The notes beneath the pieces are model-generated. The model was given only the letters and a program-made list of their open reading frames with translations. It was not told the origin of the DNA and ran no database searches. Shown piece by piece: positions 1 through 4,705 of a DNA stretch of 6,633 nt. This DNA comes from Chryseobacterium gleum (lineage in GTDB: Bacteria > Bacteroidota > Bacteroidia > Flavobacteriales_D > Sanyastnellaceae): contig CAMDFE010000087.1 of assembly GCA_945897395.1 (NCBI GenBank), positions 1 to 6,633 on the forward strand, given 5' to 3'. The position numbers were made by a program, and so were the translations under genes. Every line of letters begins with the position of its first letter. Position 1 is the first letter of the stretch.

Positions 1-646
1 CTCCTTGCTTGTTGTATACTTTGAATGTTCCTTCTTTCAATCCGGATAAATAGTTTCCTTCTTCCTTCAATTTTCCATTCTCTCGCAGATCTATCCATAA
101 ACCTACCCGTTCCGCGTTTTTATTGAATCTATTGATTTTATCTTCCGAATAAATTAATCCAATTTTATAAGTTCTTCGCGTAATAACTCTTCCGTCTTCC
201 GCGTACTCAAAATACTTTCCTTCAATTTGATTGTTTACATAATTGAAAGATATTTTTTCTTTTTCCGAAGAAAAATATTCAGCGGCTGGACCATTCTTTA
301 AATCATTCAAATAGGTAATCATTCTATCTTTCCTTCCTAACGAATCGTAATAACATTCCGCGCCGGTTTTGACATTTGCTTGATATTCTATGGATTGCTG
401 AAGACTTCCATCCAATCGAAAAAACTTCCACGTGGAATCCAGCTGAAAATCTTTTCTATTTCCCTCTGATTTCAATACTCCTGTATCAAAATAATTTTTC
501 CAATAGCCGTTTGGTTTTCCTTCAACCAAAAATCCTTCACTGCTTTTTTGACCGTTTGGATAATAAAACACTTTGTATTCGTTTTGAGCCAACAGTGATA
601 ACTGAAAAGCCAAAAGCAAAGTGATTAATATTCCGTGTGATTTCAT
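1..646 (-). CDS. Exported YwqK/MORN-like repeat protein, C-terminus outside window
   Basis: Reading the minus strand from the ATG at 646-644 gives 215 residues open to the window edge. It starts MKSHGILITLLLAFQLSLLA-QN, a clear signal peptide with likely cleavage after A20, so the protein is probably exported. The mature part is built of units of the form Y-x-x-x-G-x-L/K-x(5-15)-G, as in MORN-variant/YwqK proteins. The unit glycines fall at residues 32, 56, 80, 104, (E128) and 152, exactly 24 apart, followed by a roughly 15-residue insertion and then G191 and G215. Examples are YPNGQKSSEG and LRENGKLKEEGNYLSGLKEG. Automated pipelines often call this family 'toxin-antitoxin system YwqK family antitoxin', but no toxin is visible here and I would not infer that role. 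Function is unknown; surface or periplasmic interaction is a guess. Upstream of the ATG there is only an A-rich stretch and no clear ribosome binding site. The gene is divergent from rpiB. Confidence 0.85.
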   Translation of the reverse strand, partial: MKSHGILITLLLAFQLSLLAQNEYKVFYYPNGQKSSEGFLVEGKPNGYWKNYFDTGVLKSEGNRKDFQLDSTWKFFRLDGSLQQSIEYQANVKTGAECYYDSLGRKDRMITYLNDLKNGPAAEYFSSEKEKISFNYVNNQIEGKYFEYAEDGRVITRRTYKIGLIYSEDKINRFNKNAERVGLWIDLRENGKLKEEGNYLSGLKEGTFKVYNKQG

Positions 647-743
647 TTTTCAAAGGTCGTTATGAATTCTAATTCAAAACCAATCTGAGCTTAACTTTGT
701 TTTCACCAACATCTATTATCTAATTATAATCTTTATAAAAGGA

Positions 744-760
744 AATAGTAATAGTAATAG
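744..760. repeat. AATAGT hexanucleotide tandem repeat, 2.8 copies
   Basis: The sequence AATAGTAATAGTAATAG is a perfect run of the 6-mer AATAGT (two full units and five bases). It lies about 100 bp upstream of the YwqK-like start. It is too short to claim phase variation and may be chance in AT-rich DNA. Confidence 0.5.
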
Positions 761-885
761 GGCTGTTAATACCGTCAGTAAGTTTTTCTTTCTTTCTTAG
801 GAATTGTAGTTATTATCATTGAAGTAACATTTTCTTAACAGTGTGAATAGAGTTAAATCTATGATATTGAATGAATTTGTAATGA

Positions 886-903
886 TTCAACAACCGTGTT
901 GAA
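886..903. repeat. Inverted repeat TTCAACA-N4-TGTTGAA
   Basis: There are perfect 7-bp arms around the spacer ACCG. The downstream side has no T-run, so it does not look like an intrinsic terminator on the plus strand. It lies mid-gap between divergent genes and could be an operator or a chance palindrome; a 7-bp inverted repeat is not rare in a gap of this size. Confidence 0.35.
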
Positions 904-932
904 AGAATTGTTTGTTGATAATTTATATAGTG

Positions 933-947
933 TAAAAACTGTTTTTA
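933..947. repeat. Inverted repeat TAAAAAC-T-GTTTTTA
   Basis: This is a perfect 15-nt palindrome with a single central base, located 30 bp after the preceding inverted repeat. The arms are nearly all A/T, so RNA hairpin strength would be low and a protein-binding site is the more likely role if it has one. Confidence 0.3.
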
Positions 948-1061
948 TGTTGATCAATTTCGTTCATAACAAAACCAAAAAAGTGAGAAGTAAATTTTGT
1001 CACGAACTCTTTCTGTATAAGGGTATAAACAATATGAAAAGAAAAATTATGTTGTGAACAG

Positions 1062-1070
1062 TTATTCACA
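1062..1070 (+). promoter_or_regulatory. DnaA-box match TTATTCACA
   Basis: TTATTCACA matches the TTATNCACA DnaA-box consensus at every fixed position. It forms the right arm of an imperfect dyad, TGTGAA-N6-TTCACA (1053-1070). Two weaker look-alikes are nearby: CTATTCACA on the minus strand at 842-850 (one mismatch) and CCATTCACA at 1116-1124 (two mismatches). The match is seen directly; that DnaA binds here is inference, and one exact match can occur by chance. Confidence 0.3.
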
Positions 1071-1152
1071 TGTTAGAAACATAAAAAACTGGAAGTTGTT
1101 AAAAGACTTCGCTTTCCATTCACATAGGTATTCAAAACAGAAAAGAAGAGAA

Positions 1153-1160
1153 TAAGTTTG
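1153..1160 (+). promoter_or_regulatory. rpiB: Candidate Bacteroidota -7 promoter element for rpiB
   Basis: TAAGTTTG fits the TANNTTTG -7 consensus described for Bacteroidota primary sigma factor promoters. It sits 17 bp before the rpiB ATG, which would give a very short leader. I find no clear TTG/TTTG -33 element at the expected distance upstream, which lowers confidence. The element is the left half of the symmetrical sequence TAAGTTTGTACAAATCTA (1153-1170), whose right half read on the minus strand, TAGATTTG, also fits the consensus. The core TTTGTACAAA is a perfect 10-bp palindrome that could also be an operator. Confidence 0.35.
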
Positions 1161-1177
1161 TACAAATCTAAATAAAC

Positions 1178-1606
1178 ATGAAACTATATATAGGTTCTGA
1201 TCACGCTGGTTTCGAAATGAAAGAAGCCCTGAAACAATGGATGGCAACTGAATTTCATTCCATACAAATAGAAGATAAAGGCTGCCCAACAGCGGATAGT
1301 TGTGACTACGCAGATTATGCGCACGCTGTGGCGGAAAGTGTAAATAATGATTCACGTGGAATATTGCTTTGTGGTTCTGCGAACGGAGTAAGTATTGCGG
1401 CTAACAAACACGCCGGCGTGAGAGCAGCATTATGTTGGACGGAAGAAATTGCAGTTCTAGCCCGTCTGCATAACGACGCAAATATATTGTCTATACCCGC
1501 AAGATTTGTGACACTTGACGTGGCCCAGGCTATGGTTAGAGCATTTTTCAACACGCCGTTTGAAGGGGGAAGACATGCTAAAAGAGTAGAAAAAATTGAT
1601 TTGTAA
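1178..1606 (+). CDS. rpiB: Ribose-5-phosphate isomerase B (RpiB/LacAB family)
   Basis: The 142-residue protein has the usual length of this single-domain family. It interconverts D-ribose 5-phosphate and D-ribulose 5-phosphate in the non-oxidative pentose phosphate pathway, in the cytoplasm. Visible motifs are the N-terminal IGSDHAG (D8, H9), the catalytic cysteine motif LLCGSANGVSIAANK (C65, residues 63-77), the ALCW strand, the LHNDANILS segment with H98, and the C-terminal phosphate-binding GGRHAKRV (R132, R136). All expected active-site residues are present, so the enzyme should work. RpiB rather than LacA/LacB is favoured because no galactose-pathway gene is near. The ATG at 1178 is the natural start: it opens directly into MKLYIGSDHAGFEMK as in homologues. 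An A-rich tract, not a Shine-Dalgarno site, precedes it. The stop is one base from the M28 peptidase ATG, so the two are very likely cotranscribed. Confidence 0.95.
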   Translation: MKLYIGSDHAGFEMKEALKQWMATEFHSIQIEDKGCPTADSCDYADYAHAVAESVNNDSRGILLCGSANGVSIAANKHAGVRAALCWTEEIAVLARLHNDANILSIPARFVTLDVAQAMVRAFFNTPFEGGRHAKRVEKIDL

Positions 1607-1607
1607 G

Positions 1608-3200
1608 ATGAAAAGATTAATAGGATTATTACTTGCAATTGTAAGTCTGAACGCCCAGGGACAAGGGGTGAAAGATGAATTCGATAAGCGTGACACGTAC
1701 ATGAATACCATTACGGTAAAGGAGCTTAAAGAACAACTCTTTATTTTAGCGGCAGATGATTTTGAAGGAAGGGAAACTAGTAAGCCTGGCCAGAAAAAAG
1801 CTGCGGCTTATTTAGAGAATTACTATGAATTATTGGGTTTAGAAAAAGGTTCTAACACAGGGGTTCAGCAACAAAGTTTTCCATTAAGAAAAAGAAAATT
1901 AACTTCCACGGCGCTTACCATTAACGGAAAGAATTACGAGAGCTCTAAAGATATTTTCTCGTTGGATGCAGATGGTTTAGAAGGCGCAAAGTCGTTTTCT
2001 AAAATTGTATTTGCTGGCTATGGAATATCTCAAGGACGCTACAATAGTTATGCTGGATTAGATGTGAAGGACGCTTTGGTTGTTGTGATGGACGGGGAAC
2101 CCAAAAACAAAAAAGGGAAGTCACTTATTTCAGGAGATACAGAACAGCTCAGCGACTGGTCCTATGATCCAGGGTTGAAAGTGGCGTTGGCACAAGAACA
2201 AGGAGCGAAGGCTATTGTTGTGATTCGAAGAGATTATGCAACGTTCTTACCGCGTATTAAGTTTTGGTTGGAGTCAGAGAAGATGGAGTTGATTGAAGAT
2301 ATGGATGAGGCCGTTGCGACAGGAATTCCATTGATTTTCACCAATGAAAAATCGGCAAACGAGTGGTTCAATTTAGATCTTGCAAAAAATCTAGATGGTT
2401 TAAAGAAGAATAGAAAACCGCTATTTTCAAATAAAACCATAAGACTTTGTGAAAGAGAGGTTGAAGCTGTGTTGAATGTAAGTGTAACGGATGAAATGGT
2501 TTCCAGCGAAAATGTATTGGCTTTCATTGAAGGAAGTGATGCAGCGCTGAAGAATGAAATTGTTGTCGTGTCTGCGCATTACGACCACATTGGTATTGTG
2601 AACGGAGAGATTAACAACGGTGCGGATGACGACGGTTCAGGAACTGTTTCAGCTATGGAAATTGCAGAGGCGTTTATTCAGGCGAAGAAAGAAGGCAACG
2701 GTCCGAAGCGCAGCATACTAATTCTTCATGTAAGCGGCGAGGAGAAAGGGTTGTTTGGAAGTGATTACTACACAAGACATCCGGTTTATCCAATGGAAAA
2801 CACAGTTTGTGATTTGAATATAGATATGATTGGCCGTGTAGACGAGGCGCACAAAGACAATGAGAAATATGTCTACTTAATTGGAAGTGATCGTTTAAGT
2901 ATGGATCTGCACAACATTTCTGAAAAGGTGAACAAGCAAACGTCTAATCTAACGTTAGACTACACCTTCAATTCAGAAGACGATCCTAACCAGTTTTACT
3001 ACCGTTCAGACCACTACAATTTCGCGAAGAACAACATCCCTGTTATCTTTTATTTCAGTGGGGTTCATGAAGATTATCACAAGCCAGGGGACGACCCTGA
3101 AAAGATTCTCTACGACAAGATGTGCAGCATTGCACAATTGGTATTCTCTACCGCGTGGGAAGTTGCAAATGCACCGATGCGTCTTCAAATGAAAAACTAA
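1608..3200 (+). CDS. Secreted M28 family zinc metallopeptidase with PA-like domain
   Basis: I start this at the ATG at 1608, giving 530 residues, not at an in-frame TTG 12 bases earlier that lies inside rpiB. The ATG opens straight into a signal peptide, MKRLIGLLLAIVSLNAQG. No lipobox cysteine is seen, so the product is probably periplasmic or secreted. Residues about 131-208 resemble a protease-associated (PA) insert (FAGYGI, LVVVMDGEP, EQGAKAIVVI). The M28 catalytic domain covers about 302-520 with the full co-catalytic two-zinc site: H324 in SAHYDHIG, bridging D341 in GADDDGSG, catalytic E378 and ligand E379 in GEEKGLFGS, D406 in NIDMIG, and H469 in SDHYNF, then the family-typical DYHKPGDDPEKI. 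It is expected to be an aminopeptidase-like enzyme acting on exported peptides; the substrate is not deducible. It follows rpiB with one spacer base (TAAGATG), suggesting translational coupling, and its stop overlaps that of the convergent ligase gene. Confidence 0.92.
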   Translation: MKRLIGLLLAIVSLNAQGQGVKDEFDKRDTYMNTITVKELKEQLFILAADDFEGRETSKPGQKKAAAYLENYYELLGLEKGSNTGVQQQSFPLRKRKLTSTALTINGKNYESSKDIFSLDADGLEGAKSFSKIVFAGYGISQGRYNSYAGLDVKDALVVVMDGEPKNKKGKSLISGDTEQLSDWSYDPGLKVALAQEQGAKAIVVIRRDYATFLPRIKFWLESEKMELIEDMDEAVATGIPLIFTNEKSANEWFNLDLAKNLDGLKKNRKPLFSNKTIRLCEREVEAVLNVSVTDEMVSSENVLAFIEGSDAALKNEIVVVSAHYDHIGIVNGEINNGADDDGSGTVSAMEIAEAFIQAKKEGNGPKRSILILHVSGEEKGLFGSDYYTRHPVYPMENTVCDLNIDMIGRVDEAHKDNEKYVYLIGSDRLSMDLHNISEKVNKQTSNLTLDYTFNSEDDPNQFYYRSDHYNFAKNNIPVIFYFSGVHEDYHKPGDDPEKILYDKMCSIAQLVFSTAWEVANAPMRLQMKN

Positions 3201-4702
3201 TTTTCTTTTTTCGGAAGGAAGAAAAAGAACGTGCTAAAGAAAGCGAAGAATGCCACTCCCGGCTGAGTTGTGAGCGTGTCCTCCGTGAGACAAGATAAAA
3301 ACGCTAAAACAACAAACGCCAAGGCGAGGGTTTTTTTACACGCAACTTTCCACATAAAAAAGAAATACAATAAGAAGCTGAGCAAAGCTAAAACCCCAGC
3401 AGCAATCCAATACGACAAGAATTGATTGTGCACGGCGTGTTGTACTTTTTCATCCAGGTTAGGAGAAGTTTGTATGTAGGCCTCGTGATAAGCTTGTTTC
3501 ACATTTCCCGGCCCCACTCCTAAAAGAAGATTTTGCTGTATAATGAATTTGGCGGCCTTGTAGTATTCCAACCGTTGGAACACGGAGTGTCCACTCGGAT
3601 TTTCTCCACTTTTAAAGGTTTGATACTCGAAGACAATTTGGTGCCATCGCTTTTCTAAAGCGTTCCAATGCGGTTCGTTGCAATTGGTATTTCCAGCAAG
3701 AATATTCGAAATATCAGTATCTGATAATTGTTGAATCCCAGCCGCGTCTTTTGAAAGTCCTTTGCTTGCTAAATAGCGAATAAGAGTTGTTTGAATGAGC
3801 TGTCCCCTTGAATCCTTCTGAAGCAACGGGCGATTCGTTCGGCCAATCCAAGCGCGGTCTAGCTCAACCGGAGCAATGTTTATGAAAATACGGTTTCCAT
3901 TTTCAGTTTGAAAATTGGTTGGTTGATGAATGTATTTCTCGCCACGAGAAGATTCAATTTGTTCGGGTTGGAAGTTGGTTGAATCTGTGTTTTTCGAAAG
4001 AAAAAAAAGTAGCGTAGAAGCGAGTGTAAGTGTTGTTCCTAAAACGATGAATTTGTTTCGTTTCGACTTTGAGGCAAAGAGGAGAATGATTAAAACAATT
4101 AAGAATCCCCAACCGGTGAGTGTTCCAACAAAAAAGAAAAACAATAACACAACAAATGAAAGAGCAATTTTGAATGGTAGCGAAATAACATTAGGCAACC
4201 CCCAGGCGCCAATAAGGGCCAATACAGCCATTAAACTAAAACGAATGTGTGAGATGAACAAAGAAGCGCTTCGGGGCTCAGGAAGGGGGTATTTGACAAC
4301 CGCGTAAACAACGCAAACGAATGCAGAAATACCGACGGCAGAGAAAAACACTTTCCAAATAAACGATTCTTCTGATTTCGAGAGAGGATTAAGATTTTGT
4401 AAGAAGAGGGGAGCGAGGACCAGGGGGAGAAGCGTTTTAATTTCCTTCCACAAGAGGTTGTTTTCACCACCACGAAAAACACCTAAAAGAATAAGAAACC
4501 AAACAACAAGGAAGCTCAGGTAAATTGGGTTTTTTAAGACGGGAAGAAGAACGAAGGTCTTTTTTTCAATGGTGGTTGCTACAGAAACGAAAAGCAGAAA
4601 AAACATAGCTACAGACATTCCTAAGTTCCACAAGGGAAGCGTAAATGCCCAAACAGCGAGAGCGGCTAATTGAGTTTTAGGAAGACTGAAGAATTTCAGC
4701 AC
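3197..4702 (-). CDS. O-antigen ligase/polymerase family membrane protein (Wzy_C)
   Basis: The 501-residue inner-membrane protein has hydrophobic segments at about 12-42, 59-76, 88-103, 117-137, 149-169, 174-208, 217-236, 428-450, 457-475 and 480-496. Between segments 217-236 and 428-450 lies a large, probably periplasmic region (about 237-427). It carries the Bacteroidota-type stretch NGNRIFINIAP...TLIRYLASKGLSKDA, then QRLEYYKAAKFI and LLGVGPGN, the Wzy_C hallmark. R377 and H425 are candidates for the catalytic Arg and His of WaaL-type ligases; H425 sits in HNQFLSYWIAAG, matching H-x3-L-x6-G. The family transfers or polymerises undecaprenyl-linked glycans; ligase, polymerase and protein O-glycosylation roles cannot be separated from sequence, and no glycan cluster is adjacent. 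The start is GTG at 4702-4700, 3 nt after the S41 stop, implying coupled translation. Its TAG stop overlaps the convergent M28 stop. Confidence 0.88.
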   Translation of the reverse strand: MLKFFSLPKTQLAALAVWAFTLPLWNLGMSVAMFFLLFVSVATTIEKKTFVLLPVLKNPIYLSFLVVWFLILLGVFRGGENNLLWKEIKTLLPLVLAPLFLQNLNPLSKSEESFIWKVFFSAVGISAFVCVVYAVVKYPLPEPRSASLFISHIRFSLMAVLALIGAWGLPNVISLPFKIALSFVVLLFFFFVGTLTGWGFLIVLIILLFASKSKRNKFIVLGTTLTLASTLLFFLSKNTDSTNFQPEQIESSRGEKYIHQPTNFQTENGNRIFINIAPVELDRAWIGRTNRPLLQKDSRGQLIQTTLIRYLASKGLSKDAAGIQQLSDTDISNILAGNTNCNEPHWNALEKRWHQIVFEYQTFKSGENPSGHSVFQRLEYYKAAKFIIQQNLLLGVGPGNVKQAYHEAYIQTSPNLDEKVQHAVHNQFLSYWIAAGVLALLSFLLYFFFMWKVACKKTLALAFVVLAFLSCLTEDTLTTQPGVAFFAFFSTFFFFLPKKEN

Positions 4703-4705
4703 GTC

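Larger units (their letters stand above)
647..1177. other. AT-rich divergent intergenic region without a convincing gene
   Basis: This 531-bp gap separates the divergent starts of the YwqK-like gene and rpiB and must carry the promoters of both. It is strikingly AT-rich and all reading frames are short. The longest ATG frame I found by hand is 36 codons at 947-1057 on the plus strand, with no recognisable family. It contains a 2.8-copy AATAGT repeat (744-760), three short inverted repeats (886-903, 933-947, 1053-1070), a DnaA-box match (1062-1070) and a symmetrical TANNTTTG pair (1153-1170). No tRNA, rRNA or riboswitch was recognised. A small RNA cannot be excluded by reading alone. Confidence 0.7.

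Noticed and set aside
376..624. Plus-strand 82-codon frame.
   Set aside because: It is antisense to the YwqK-like gene, whose signal peptide and 24-residue repeats make the minus strand the coding one.
692..699. TAACTTTG, a match to the TANNTTTG promoter consensus on the plus strand.
   Set aside because: It points into nearly 500 bp of non-coding DNA before rpiB and has no -33 element, so the 1153-1160 site is a better candidate.
947..1057. Plus-strand 36-codon ATG frame in the intergenic gap, rich in Lys/Arg.
   Set aside because: No recognisable family, no ribosome binding site and a length expected by chance; not supported as a gene.
1409..1420. Perfect 12-bp GC-rich palindrome CACGCCGGCGTG inside rpiB.
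   Set aside because: It encodes conserved residues after the SIAANK motif (H-A-G-V), and one or two 12-bp palindromes are expected by chance in a window this long.
3191..3211. GAAAA-N5-TTTTC plus T6 as an intrinsic terminator for the M28 gene.
   Set aside because: The stem is only five base pairs, four of them A/U, too weak to list as a terminator; mentioned under the convergent junction instead.
3930..4307. Plus-strand 125-codon frame.
   Set aside because: It is antisense to the membrane-segment region of the ligase gene and shows no protein family features.
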